A program made the translations under genes and the position numbers. From positions 1 through 57,495 of the forward strand of contig NZ_AWGF01000017.1 in the NCBI RefSeq assembly GCF_000495855.1: a stretch of DNA of 57,495 bases, in the 5' to 3' direction. A model generated the notes under the pieces. That model had not been told where the DNA came from. It made no database searches and saw nothing but the letters and a program-made list of their open reading frames with translations. The first letter of the stretch is position 1; the number at the start of each line of letters is the position of its first letter. Source of the stretch: Asticcacaulis sp. YBE204. GTDB lineage: Bacteria; Pseudomonadota; Alphaproteobacteria; Caulobacterales; Caulobacteraceae. Shown in pieces: positions 1 through 8,549 of the stretch.

Positions 1-1148
1 CCGCACCGCCGCCCCCGGCGCCTGCCGGTCCGCCGGTCTCGCTGGCGCCGGCCGTATCCGACGCCGCTTCGGTCTACGTCGCCTATATCGACAGCGCTCG
101 CAAGATGGGTACCGGCTTCTCCGACGGCAGCATGGTGCAGGCCAAGTTGCAACAGGGCGCGTCCTATGAACCCAAGCAACTGGGCCGTGGTGCAGTCGCC
201 TATGCCGCCATCGTCGCCATGCAGGAACCGGCCTTCCGTTCGCAACTGCGCGGCTATGCGTCCGATGAAACAGCCCGCCGCGACATGGTCAACAAGATTC
301 TCGCCAACCCAGCCTATGCCGCGACCATCCCCGGCGCCAATATCGCCGCCCGCCGCGTGATCCTCGCCCTGTCGTCGGACGGTGAAATGCTTTATGCGCG
401 CGGCTCTGCCGTCAAGCAGAACGCCTACACTATCCAGAAACAAGCCTGGTCGAAGGGCGTCGTCAACGACCCGTCCGGTCGCCTGACCGCTACCAAGTTA
501 TCCTCCACGACGACGCGCGGCGTGGTCAGCGACGAAAGCTCGCGCCTTCTGGTCGCCGCCCTGACCGGCGAAGGCCTCGTTACCAAGGCGTCTACCGGCG
601 GCTCGACCGGCGAAGGCGCCATCGGCGTCAATGTCGTCCCGTCCAGCGACGCCAGCTCGGCCCAAACGCTCGACGAAAAGGCGATCATGCCCGCCAATTT
701 CGACCGGGAAACCCTGTTCAACCAGCCTTATACTTCGGGCGTCAACCGCGCTCTGGCCATCGCCGCCATATCGATCCTCGGCGAAGGCACCGGGTCGAAC
801 GAGGACGCCGTCACCGCCCTTCTCAACGATGGCGAAAGCCCGCGCTGCCTCGGCGAATCGAAGCTGATGCTGAATCAGTGTCTGGCCGCCTCGCGCTTCC
901 ACTTCGATGACGTCTTCTGCATCGGTCAGCACATCCTGATGGATACCGGCAACTGTATCGGTGAACTATCGTCCAACGCGCTCGACCTGACGCCCAAGCG
1001 TCAGGTGGCTTATAATGCCGACGGCACCGAGCAGATGAAGTACGTCAACGCCAAGCCCTACATCACCCCGGCACCGGTCAAGAAGACGACGGCGAAGACT
1101 ACCGCCAAAACGCCGGCCAAGACCACGGCGGCGAAGAAAAAAAGCTGA
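1..1148 (+). CDS. Conserved hypothetical protein, 5' end outside the window
   Basis: The frame is open from base 3, so the true start lies upstream; the ATG at 105 is internal. The visible N-terminus is a proline/alanine-rich stretch of low complexity, followed by a region of about 300 residues with alternating helix-like segments. The protein ends in a lysine/threonine/alanine-rich basic tail of KTTAKT-type repeats. I do not recognise the family. The proline-rich and lysine-rich ends suggest a modular envelope or nucleic-acid-associated protein, but no catalytic motif is visible. A strong hairpin terminator follows the stop codon. Confidence 0.8.
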   Translation, partial: APPPPAPAGPPVSLAPAVSDAASVYVAYIDSARKMGTGFSDGSMVQAKLQQGASYEPKQLGRGAVAYAAIVAMQEPAFRSQLRGYASDETARRDMVNKILANPAYAATIPGANIAARRVILALSSDGEMLYARGSAVKQNAYTIQKQAWSKGVVNDPSGRLTATKLSSTTTRGVVSDESSRLLVAALTGEGLVTKASTGGSTGEGAIGVNVVPSSDASSAQTLDEKAIMPANFDRETLFNQPYTSGVNRALAIAAISILGEGTGSNEDAVTALLNDGESPRCLGESKLMLNQCLAASRFHFDDVFCIGQHILMDTGNCIGELSSNALDLTPKRQVAYNADGTEQMKYVNAKPYITPAPVKKTTAKTTAKTPAKTTAAKKKS

Positions 1149-1181
1149 CAACAGACCATAGCTGCTGTTTTTGAGTATTGG

Positions 1182-1232
1182 AAAATCCTCCGAAGCGTTC
1201 TCTGTCGCGCCTCGGAGGATTTTCGGCTTTTT
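1182..1232 (+). terminator. Rho-independent terminator after the first gene
   Basis: A perfect 12-bp inverted repeat (1182-1193 with 1212-1223) is followed by a T-rich stretch. It begins 34 bases after the upstream stop codon. The run of A before the left arm makes it potentially bidirectional. Confidence 0.75.
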
Positions 1233-1434
1233 AAGCCGGATACGGTCAAAAAAACCGCGAAATTCCCCGTTTTCGACGGTTGCCTATTCAGGCTTTAGCG
1301 TGTATCTACGCGCCTCTTAAGATTTTCGGGGTTACCCACGCCGCGATAATTGCGTTTGCCCGCACCTCCAATCCCGGAGGGTCACAGGGCGGGGCATGTG
1401 TTTCGCGGCGCTATATTGTTTGAGGAACTGGCTG

Positions 1435-2028
1435 ATGGCCGAGATCGTTTTAGACGTTGAAGTTCGTGAGCGCACCGGTACCGGTGGCGCGCGTGCTGCC
1501 CGCAATGAAGGCAAGGTACCGGGCATCCTGTACGGTGGCGACAAGGCCCCTGTGCCGATCGCCGTCAGCCTGAACGCGTTCAAGAAGGCCCTCTATACGG
1601 GCAAACTGGCCGGTCACCTGGTCACGCTGAAGTACGGTGAAGAGACCCAGAAGGTCATCGCCAAGGCCATCGACTTCCATCCGGTCACCGACGTGCCGCT
1701 GCACTTCGACCTGTACCGCGTCGACGAGCACCAGTCGATCAAGATCAACGTGCCGGTCCACTTCAAGAACCACGAAGCCTCGCCGGGCCTCAAGAAGGGC
1801 GGCGCCCTGACGGTAGCCTTCCACGAACTGGAAATCTCGGTGCCTGCCGACCACATCCCGGAAGACGTCATCGTCGACCTGTCGGGTCTGGAAATCGGTG
1901 CCTCGGTTCACGTCGGCGACCTGACCCTGCCGTCGGACGTTACCGCCGTTCAGGGCAAGGACGTCGTGATCGCCTCGATCACCGCCTCGGGCGCCAGCCA
2001 GAGCGAAGAAGCCTCGGCCGAAGCCTAA
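1435..2028 (+). CDS. rplY: 50S ribosomal protein L25/general stress protein Ctc
   Basis: A 197-residue long-form L25 (Ctc/TL5 type). It binds 5S rRNA in the central protuberance of the large ribosomal subunit. The N-terminal L25 domain covers about residues 1-95, with the GTGGARAARNEGKVPGILYGG region typical of the family. The beta-rich TL5 domain follows (about 100-185) with a short Ser/Glu/Ala-rich tail. An in-frame ATG lies 39 bases upstream at 1396, but the start at 1435 is preceded by GAGGA at 1422-1426 and matches the family N-terminus. It sits just upstream of pth, a common alphaproteobacterial pairing, and has its own terminator. Confidence 0.95.
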   Translation: MAEIVLDVEVRERTGTGGARAARNEGKVPGILYGGDKAPVPIAVSLNAFKKALYTGKLAGHLVTLKYGEETQKVIAKAIDFHPVTDVPLHFDLYRVDEHQSIKINVPVHFKNHEASPGLKKGGALTVAFHELEISVPADHIPEDVIVDLSGLEIGASVHVGDLTLPSDVTAVQGKDVVIASITASGASQSEEASAEA

Positions 2029-2046
2029 TCGGCTTTTCGAACATGT

Positions 2047-2084
2047 AAAAAGCCCTGTCCTTTCCGTAAGGACGGGGCTTTTTT
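2047..2084 (+). terminator. Terminator after rplY
   Basis: A 14-bp stem (2047-2060 with 2071-2084, one G-T pair) with a 10-base loop, ending in a run of six T. It separates rplY from pth, so pth probably has its own promoter in 2085-2227. Confidence 0.85.
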
Positions 2085-2227
2085 CTGTGCGAATTTACAG
2101 GTTTCCGCCTCACACACACAGTTTTGGCATATTCGCCTTGCCATTTTTTTGATTAGATCGCGCCTCATGCTCTGATTCCCGCCTGAGTACGGGTACAGAC
2201 AGGGTTATTGATGTCACGGAGCCCCCA

Positions 2228-2836
2228 GTGTTTCTCGTCGTAGGTCTCGGTAATCCGGGCGCACAATATGCGAAGAACCGTCACAATATCGGCTTCATGT
2301 TCATCGACCGCCTTGTAGAATCGGGCAGCTTTGGCCCGACCCGCAAGAAGTTTCAGGCCGAGGTGTCCGACGGCACGGTCGAGACCCCCAAAGGACCGGT
2401 CAAGATATTAACCCTGAAGCCGCAGACCTATATGAACCTGTCGGGTAATTCCGTGCTGGAAGCGGCGTCCTTCTATAAGGTCAAACCCGACCATATCCTT
2501 GTTTTTCATGACGAACTGGATCTGGCGCCCGGACGCTTCCGCCTGAAAATGGGTGGTGGTCATGCGGGACATAATGGTTTACGATCCATCATGGGGCATT
2601 TGGGACCCAACTTCATTCGCGGGCGAATGGGGATTGGACATCCGGGGCAAAAAGAATTGGTACATAGTTGGGTTCTTTCCGATTTCTATAAGGCCGAGGA
2701 CTGGGTGGATCGCCTGTGTGACGCCTGCGTCAAGGCGTTGCCTTTGGCATTGATGGGGGAGGCCGAGAAATATATGACCGAAGTGATGCGCCTCAGCCCG
2801 GCGCCCAAGTTCGATCCCAAAAAGATTGCCGAGTAG
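2228..2836 (+). CDS. pth: Peptidyl-tRNA hydrolase
   Basis: Cleaves the ester bond of peptidyl-tRNA released from stalled ribosomes so that tRNA is recycled. The 202-residue protein starts with GTG, preceded by ACGGAG at a normal distance. It opens with VVGLGNPG; the catalytic His is H19 (NRHNIGF). It also has the KPQTYMNLSG loop with the substrate-contacting Asn, the FHDELD catalytic Asp motif, and the GGGHAGHNGLRS segment. Length is normal. The next gene starts 10 bases after the stop, so the glycosyltransferase may be co-transcribed. Confidence 0.96.
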   Translation: MFLVVGLGNPGAQYAKNRHNIGFMFIDRLVESGSFGPTRKKFQAEVSDGTVETPKGPVKILTLKPQTYMNLSGNSVLEAASFYKVKPDHILVFHDELDLAPGRFRLKMGGGHAGHNGLRSIMGHLGPNFIRGRMGIGHPGQKELVHSWVLSDFYKAEDWVDRLCDACVKALPLALMGEAEKYMTEVMRLSPAPKFDPKKIAE

Positions 2837-2846
2837 GTTATTGACG

Positions 2847-4136
2847 ATGCCGGTTGTGCCTAAGATCGTATTGTCGACCTTCGGTTCCCTTGGGGACCTG
2901 CACCCTTTCATGGCTCTGGCCCTGGCGTTGAAAGCACGGGGGGCGGACGTCGTTCTGGTCTCGCATCCCGATTACCGCGACAAGGTTGAGGCCGCCGGCA
3001 TTGCCTTCAGCGCTTGCGGCCCCAGCATGGATACCTATCGCGAGAACCTGGGTAAGGACCCGGCGGAAATCATCCGCCACTTCTCGCAGGACCACGGCTT
3101 CATGCTCAAGCATCTGGTCGCGCCCTATATCGAACAGGGCCTGAGCGAACTGCGCCCGCTGGTCAGCGGTGCCGATCTGGTGGTTTCATCGTCCTACGCC
3201 TATACGGCGCATCTGGCGGCGCTGTTGGAAAACTGCCCGTTTGCCACCGTGGCCCTGCAACCCGCCGTCATGCTGTCGATCTACGACCCGCCCAAGCTCA
3301 AGGCCGCGCCGCTGATGCTGTCACCGCGCACCGAACTGGGCCGCCAATATAACCGCGCCATCTTCTGGCTGGGCGAAAAAAAGCTGTGGGGCTCGCTGGC
3401 GCCTATCCGCGCTATCTACACGAAATACGGCGTCGACATGGACGTCAATCTGGGCGGCGTCCATTCCGACCGACTGACGCTCGGCCTCTATTCACCCCTG
3501 ATGGGCGATGTGGCGCCGGACTTCCCGCCGCATAGCGAGATCGTCGGCTTCCCCTTCTACGATTCGGAAGACGGCCGCCGCAGCGAACTGCCGCCGCAAC
3601 TGGAAGCCTTCCTCAGCGCCGGTGAGGCGCCGCTGGTCTTCAGCCTCGGTTCGACCGCCGTCTATGACGGCGAATCCTATTACCGCGACGCCGCCAAGGC
3701 CGCCCGCGCGCTGCGCCAACGCGCTGTCTTGCTGGTGGGCGCCCAAAGTCCCCTGCTCAACGACGATTTCGGCCCGGATATCCTTTGCGTACCCTATGCG
3801 CCGCACTCGCTGCTCATGCCGCGCGCCAAGGTCAATATCCATCACGGGGGCATCGGGTCTTCGGCTCAGGCCCTGCGCGCCGGGCGGCCCCAGATCATTA
3901 CCCCGGTCTTTGGCGATCAGTTCGACAATGCCCGGCGCATCGAGCGTCTGGGCGCAGGCCTCGACATCACTTTCGACAAATGGACCAAGGCCTCGGCCAT
4001 CCGTCTGCTTGATCGCCTGCTGACCGAACCGTCTTTCGCGCAAAAGGCCACCGAGGCCGCCACGGTGGTGGCGAAGGAAGACGGCGCCGTCCGCGCCGCC
4101 GAACGCATTCTGGCCAGCGTGCGGGTGCCTGCCTAA
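2847..4136 (+). CDS. GT1-like glycosyltransferase (UGT/RhlB-type)
   Basis: A 429-residue GT-B fold glycosyltransferase. The N-terminal half begins with a beta strand and the FGSLGDLHPFMALALALK loop seen in MGT, RhlB and erythromycin-type transferases. The C-terminal half has the nucleotide-sugar-binding signature HHGGIGSSAQALRAGRPQ followed by DQFDNARR. Such enzymes transfer a sugar from a nucleotide donor to a lipid or small hydrophobic acceptor; the acceptor cannot be told from sequence. A TTG 21 bases upstream is less likely than this ATG. The 3' end overlaps the convergent hydrolase gene by 4 bases. Confidence 0.85.
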   Translation: MPVVPKIVLSTFGSLGDLHPFMALALALKARGADVVLVSHPDYRDKVEAAGIAFSACGPSMDTYRENLGKDPAEIIRHFSQDHGFMLKHLVAPYIEQGLSELRPLVSGADLVVSSSYAYTAHLAALLENCPFATVALQPAVMLSIYDPPKLKAAPLMLSPRTELGRQYNRAIFWLGEKKLWGSLAPIRAIYTKYGVDMDVNLGGVHSDRLTLGLYSPLMGDVAPDFPPHSEIVGFPFYDSEDGRRSELPPQLEAFLSAGEAPLVFSLGSTAVYDGESYYRDAAKAARALRQRAVLLVGAQSPLLNDDFGPDILCVPYAPHSLLMPRAKVNIHHGGIGSSAQALRAGRPQIITPVFGDQFDNARRIERLGAGLDITFDKWTKASAIRLLDRLLTEPSFAQKATEAATVVAKEDGAVRAAERILASVRVPA

Positions 4137-5707
4137 ATCTTCTTTAAATCCAGATCGTGATAGTCGAAGCTGAAATCGGCCAGCGGCGACCATGCTTTGG
4201 CCTTGAAGCCCAGCACCTTGCCGTCCTTCACCTCGAAGGTCAGCACCGCGTCCTCGCCCCAGTCCTTCGGAAAACGCGTCAGGAACTTGTCCGGACCGAA
4301 GACCTGCATCGCGCCCTTGAGCCTGTCGGTGCGCGTGAAATCCACCATCAGGTGCGCGATCGCGCCCTTGCCCATGGTTGAAATCTTCACATCGCCGTAC
4401 CATGCGTCGCGATAGGTCCCCGCATAGGCAGCCAGCGGCAGAGACGGCCCGCCCGCCTCCACTTTCGGAGTATCGGCAATGGCCTTTTCGTTACGCTTTT
4501 TCAGGCCGTTCTCCGCCGACCCCATCCAGTCGAATCCCTGTTTGCCGATCAGGTAATCGAGCAAGGCATTGCGGATCGTGCCGCTGATCCCGTCTTCGGT
4601 ATTGGTATAGACAGCCACCGCGATACCCTTTTCCGGCAACAGCGCATGTTGCGTCACCTGCCCCACCAGACCGCCGGAATGCGAGACGAGCCTCAGGCCG
4701 CGATAATCCTGTACGAACCAGCCCAAACCATAGGTGCGAAACATCGCCGCCGACGGCGTTTCCGGTGTCGGTCCCGCGCCCGAACCGGCGATGTTGGCGG
4801 GTTTCCACATCTCGTTGCTTGAGGCTTCCGACCACAGGCGCTCGCCATTCGGCATCTTGCCCTTGTTCAACTGGGTGTGCAGCCACGGCAGGATGTCGGT
4901 GACACTGGTCACCAGACCGGCCGCGGGAGCAAAACTGGCGGTCTCTTCGGGCAGAACCACACTCACCTCGCCGATTCCTCGCAGGGATGGCCCCAGTCGC
5001 GCGTGACGCCCGACGACATTTGATGATTTGACGTTGGGCCAGCCGATGACCGCCTCTGTCATGCCCAGCGGCTTGAGCAGGCGCTGCGTGATGAAGGCCT
5101 CGTAGCTCTGCCCCGACACGCGCTCGATGACGAGGCCCGCCATGGTGAACATGACATTATTATAGGCGAAACCCGAGCGGAATCCATAAGCAGGTTTGAG
5201 ATACTGCACGCCTTTCAACTGGTCAGCGCGGCTGTGGTCGGACGCGGGGAAAAGCATCAGGTCGCCCTGCCCCAGCCCCAGCCCGGCGCGATGGCTGACC
5301 AGATCGCGCACTGTCACCAAAGGCGTCAGGCGCGAGTCATACATCTTAAATTCCGGAATATAAGTAATTACTGGTTCGTCCCAGCCGATCTTTTTTGCTT
5401 CCACCAAAAGCGCCAGAGCCGCTGTGGTGAAGGCCTTGGTGTTAGACGCCACACCGAACTGTGTATGAACGTCGACGGTTCCCGGCTTGCCCAGCGTACG
5501 TACACCGTACCCCTTGACGTAGTCTGGCTTGCCGGGACGAATGATCGCCACCGCCGCACCCGGGACACCGAACCTGGCCAGAAACGGCTCGACGATCGCG
5601 TCGATCTTCGTGCTGTCGTCGGCCTCTTGCGACCACCCCGGAGTCGCGGCCATAGCGGCCGCTCCTCCGGTCAAAGCAAAAAAGGAACGACGGTTAAAGC
5701 GGGTCAT
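4133..5707 (-). CDS. Exported serine hydrolase, beta-lactamase/penicillin-binding fold with C-terminal DUF3471-like domain
   Basis: The 524-residue protein starts with a twin-arginine-type leader (FNRRSFFALTGG), so export is expected. The beta-lactamase-related (class C/DD-peptidase) domain has SNTK as the SxxK nucleophile motif, YNN as the YxN motif, and HSGG as the KTG-equivalent. The last 110 residues, beginning around LPLAAYAGTYRD, look like the DUF3471 beta-barrel often fused to this family. Substrates of such enzymes include beta-lactams, D-amino peptides and esters; which applies here is open. It is convergent with the glycosyltransferase. Confidence 0.88.
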   Translation of the reverse strand: MTRFNRRSFFALTGGAAAMAATPGWSQEADDSTKIDAIVEPFLARFGVPGAAVAIIRPGKPDYVKGYGVRTLGKPGTVDVHTQFGVASNTKAFTTAALALLVEAKKIGWDEPVITYIPEFKMYDSRLTPLVTVRDLVSHRAGLGLGQGDLMLFPASDHSRADQLKGVQYLKPAYGFRSGFAYNNVMFTMAGLVIERVSGQSYEAFITQRLLKPLGMTEAVIGWPNVKSSNVVGRHARLGPSLRGIGEVSVVLPEETASFAPAAGLVTSVTDILPWLHTQLNKGKMPNGERLWSEASSNEMWKPANIAGSGAGPTPETPSAAMFRTYGLGWFVQDYRGLRLVSHSGGLVGQVTQHALLPEKGIAVAVYTNTEDGISGTIRNALLDYLIGKQGFDWMGSAENGLKKRNEKAIADTPKVEAGGPSLPLAAYAGTYRDAWYGDVKISTMGKGAIAHLMVDFTRTDRLKGAMQVFGPDKFLTRFPKDWGEDAVLTFEVKDGKVLGFKAKAWSPLADFSFDYHDLDLKKI

Positions 5708-5774
5708 GGGCGGCCTCAGGCGGTTACATTTGCGACCAGCCTATCCATCTCCGCGAGGATTGCCAATGCTCTGC

Positions 5775-6233
5775 TCAGCGATGATACAAAGAATCCAGTT
5801 GCCATTCGCACGCCCCATTGAGGCTGTAGCGCAACTCGATTTCCGAAGCGACCGACCCGTTGCTGATGCGCACGATCCCCTCGGCCTTGCCGAAATTGTA
5901 GGACATGGATTTTGACACGCTAATGCCGTTGAACAGGCGGTTCATCAGCCCCGGCTGCGCCTGACAAACGAAGATGTCACAGTAATAGTCGCCGCTCTTG
6001 TCGGCGAATTGCCGCTGCAAGTCGGCATAGGCGACCGCCGTCCGTTCCGGCCCGATCGTCACCTTGTCGCGGTTGAAGATAAACAGCAGGGTGCCGCTGT
6101 CCTGCTCTTTGATCGCCTTGAAGGTACGTTTGACCGTCTGGTTGAAGGCCTTGTCATGAGCGTCGCCGCAATAGGCCTGAGCCGAGGCAGCGGTCATGGC
6201 GGTCAGCAAAAGCGTGGTCAGTATCTGTTTCAT
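5775..6233 (-). CDS. Small secreted protein of unknown function
   Basis: A 152-residue protein with a clear Sec signal peptide (positively charged MKQ, hydrophobic core, AQA cleavage region near residue 19). The mature part contains four cysteines (YCGDA, YYCDIF, VCQAQ, ACEW) that could form two disulfides in the periplasm. It ends in a beta-rich region. I do not recognise a family. It lies between the beta-lactamase-fold hydrolase and ychF, on the opposite strand to ychF. Confidence 0.7.
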   Translation of the reverse strand: MKQILTTLLLTAMTAASAQAYCGDAHDKAFNQTVKRTFKAIKEQDSGTLLFIFNRDKVTIGPERTAVAYADLQRQFADKSGDYYCDIFVCQAQPGLMNRLFNGISVSKSMSYNFGKAEGIVRISNGSVASEIELRYSLNGACEWQLDSLYHR

Positions 6234-6354
6234 ACAGCGAGACTAGCGCGGCCCGCTCGAAGAACCACGTTACAAAGCCCGTAAATCTCTGGTGTCATGC
6301 GCCAAAATCGGTTACGCACACCGCCAATTACACGTTCTTACCTTTGGAATCCCA

Positions 6355-7467
6355 ATGGCCCTCAAAGTCGCAATCGTCGGTCTGCCCAACGTCGGCAAAT
6401 CCACCCTGTTCAACGCCCTGACCCAGACCGCTTCGGCGCAGGCGGCCAACTATCCGTTCTGCACCATCGAGCCGAACACCGGCGACGTCGCCGTGCCGGA
6501 ACCGCGCCTCGACGTGCTGGCCAAGATCATGGGCTCGAAGGAAATCATCCCCGCCCGCATCAACTTCGTCGATATTGCAGGCCTCGTCCGCGGCGCGTCG
6601 AAGGGTGAAGGGCTCGGCAACCAGTTCCTCGCCAATATCCGTGACTGCGATGCCATCGCCTTCGTGGCGCGCTGCTTCGTCGATACCGACATCACCCACG
6701 TCGAAGGCCGTATCGATCCGCTGTCGGACCTCGAAATCATCGAGACCGAGTTGATGCTGGCCGACCTCGAATCGCTGGAAAAGCGCCTGCCGAACCTCGA
6801 AAAGCGCGCCAAGACCGGCGGCGACAAGGACGCGGCGCTCACCGTTTCGCTGATCAATGCGGCTCTCGCCGAACTGCGCGAAGGCCGTCCCGCCCGCATC
6901 GCCTTTGAAAAGGGCAAGGTGTCGAAGGAAGACACCAAGGCGTGGGAGATGCTGCAACTCCTGACCTCGAAGCCTGCGCTTTACGTCTGTAACGTCGAGG
7001 AATCCGCCGCCGACAAGGGCAACGACCTGTCCGATGCGGTCGCCAAGCGCGCCGCCGCCGACCACGCCAAGTCGGTGGTCATCTCAGCGCAGATCGAGTC
7101 GGAAATCGCCCTGCTCGACGCCGATGAGCGTTCGGAGTTCCTCGAAACCCTCGGCCTCGAAGAACCCGGCCTCAACCGCCTGATCCGCGAAGCCTATAAG
7201 CTGCTGGGTCTGGCCTCCTACTTCACCGTCGGTCCCAAGGAAGCCCGCGCCTGGACGATCCACGTCGGCGACACCGCCCCGCAAGCCGCCGGTGTCATCC
7301 ATACGGATTTTGAGAAGGGCTTCATCCGCGCCGAAACCATGGCCTATGACGATTACGTCAAGTTCAACGGCGAAGCCGGCTGCAAGGAAAACGGCAAGTT
7401 CCGTCAGGAAGGCAAGGAATACCTCGTCAAGGACGGCGACATCCTGAACTTCCGCTTCAACGTGTAG
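6355..7467 (+). CDS. ychF: Redox-regulated OBG-family ATPase YchF
   Basis: A 370-residue protein of the universal YchF/Ola1 family, which binds ATP in preference to GTP and associates with ribosomes. Near the N-terminus is the P-loop GLPNVGKST, then the switch region with FVDIAGLVRGASKGEGLGN. The C-terminal TGS-like domain has the conserved FTVGPKEARAWT and HTDFEKGFIRAE motifs. The usual start MALKVAIVG is at 6355; an upstream in-frame start at 6292 adds residues not seen in the family. ychF is usually linked to pth and rplY in alphaproteobacteria; here three genes intervene after pth. Confidence 0.96.
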   Translation: MALKVAIVGLPNVGKSTLFNALTQTASAQAANYPFCTIEPNTGDVAVPEPRLDVLAKIMGSKEIIPARINFVDIAGLVRGASKGEGLGNQFLANIRDCDAIAFVARCFVDTDITHVEGRIDPLSDLEIIETELMLADLESLEKRLPNLEKRAKTGGDKDAALTVSLINAALAELREGRPARIAFEKGKVSKEDTKAWEMLQLLTSKPALYVCNVEESAADKGNDLSDAVAKRAAADHAKSVVISAQIESEIALLDADERSEFLETLGLEEPGLNRLIREAYKLLGLASYFTVGPKEARAWTIHVGDTAPQAAGVIHTDFEKGFIRAETMAYDDYVKFNGEAGCKENGKFRQEGKEYLVKDGDILNFRFNV

Positions 7468-7490
7468 GCAGGGGCGTGGCCCCTGCACCC
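7468..7490. repeat. Post-stop GC hairpin (family 2) after ychF
   Basis: An 8-bp perfect stem (7468-7475 with 7479-7486) with a 3-base loop, directly after the ychF stop codon and followed by ACCC. The same design occurs after ccrM (29613-29631) and, displaced by the insertion, downstream of rnhA (57474-57488). There is no T run, so it may act in mRNA 3'-end stability rather than as a classical terminator. Confidence 0.6.
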
Positions 7491-7521
7491 ATAATTTGGA
7501 GAAGATGGCTGAGGCTGCGTT

Positions 7522-7971
7522 TTACTCGTTCAAAAACGGCGCGCCCTTGGCCATGGTTCGCGGGGGCTTCCTGCCATCGGGCCACGTGAAGCAGGTTTCG
7601 GCATAGGCCAGCAGCACGGGGATAGGCAAGGCGTTCAGTTCGGCCTGTCCCTGCGCCGTCCCGGCGGGCCGGTCGTACCACAGTTGCAGATCGAAGCTCA
7701 TCACCGTGGCGTCCATGCGCAACTGATCGACCTCGCGCAACGCCCTATTGATGTCGGAGGAAGGCATGCCCGCGCGGTTTCCGGCCTCGCCGGTGTCACG
7801 GTACAAGCGGGTCAGGGCCTCGTCGTGGCTGTCGAGCGCCAGACTCAAGGCCTGACACTGCCGGATCTTGGCCGGGTCTTTCGATATAACGGGCTCCGGC
7901 CACGGTTCCTCGGCGCAGACCGGGGATGACACCAGGATCAGACTGAAAAACACGGCCCTACGCATCATCAT
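7522..7971 (-). CDS. Small secreted protein of unknown function
   Basis: The 149-residue protein has a signal peptide ending near VCA (about residue 20) and two further cysteines (RQCQAL, ETCFTW). The start is ambiguous among three consecutive Met codons at 7971, 7968 and 7965. Its start overlaps the stop of the upstream gene (TAATG), so the two are translationally coupled and probably form one envelope-related operon. The family is not recognised. Confidence 0.65.
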   Translation of the reverse strand: MMMRRAVFFSLILVSSPVCAEEPWPEPVISKDPAKIRQCQALSLALDSHDEALTRLYRDTGEAGNRAGMPSSDINRALREVDQLRMDATVMSFDLQLWYDRPAGTAQGQAELNALPIPVLLAYAETCFTWPDGRKPPRTMAKGAPFLNE

Positions 7972-8453
7972 TATGTACCGTAGGGCTTGCAGGTATAATG
8001 TACCTCACCATGCTGGCCGTGCTCGACACCGGTCATAACCAGCTTACCTGCTTCAGTCTTCACAGTCAGGTCGAAGGTCGCCCACGTGCCCCACGAGGCA
8101 TTGGCCGGCAAAGCGTCGGCGGTTTCGATGGTGTATTTGTCGATGCGGATATTGGCCTGCCCGTCATTGGCGTGAACCTTGCCGTCCAGGCGCGCCACCA
8201 CGCGGTATTCCCGATTATAGAGCGCCGCAAAGCCCGTCAGCTTGCCGGTTACCTTACCGGCGAAATCGATATCGAAATCCATGATAACCCGGCTCGACTG
8301 GGCGATATTCGACTGATAGCCGTCACAAGCCCATTCGATCCCGGATATCTTGCGTAAGGTAGTCCGCGCTTCATCCGCCGTCATGGCCTGTACCGGGGTA
8401 TGCACAGTGACGGCAACAAACGAAAGCAACAGGCTGATCGAAAAATAGCGCAT
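7971..8453 (-). CDS. Small secreted beta-rich protein of unknown function
   Basis: A 160-residue protein from the ATG at 8453, which is preceded by GGAGGGA; a longer frame starts at 8474. It has a Sec signal (MRYFSISLLL to VQA). The mature part alternates polar and hydrophobic residues in the pattern of an antiparallel beta barrel or lipocalin-like sheet, and has two cysteines (WACDGY and YTCKPY) placed to join the N- and C-termini. It is the first gene of a two-gene unit with the overlapping downstream gene. No family is assigned. Confidence 0.65.
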   Translation of the reverse strand: MRYFSISLLLSFVAVTVHTPVQAMTADEARTTLRKISGIEWACDGYQSNIAQSSRVIMDFDIDFAGKVTGKLTGFAALYNREYRVVARLDGKVHANDGQANIRIDKYTIETADALPANASWGTWATFDLTVKTEAGKLVMTGVEHGQHGEVHYTCKPYGT

Positions 8454-8549
8454 GGTCCCTCCAATGGGAGCCACGCTAGTCCGGTACCGAAACGGTCGCA
8501 GCCCCCGAACAGGGGGACCACGACCGCCTTACGATATTTGTAATAACCG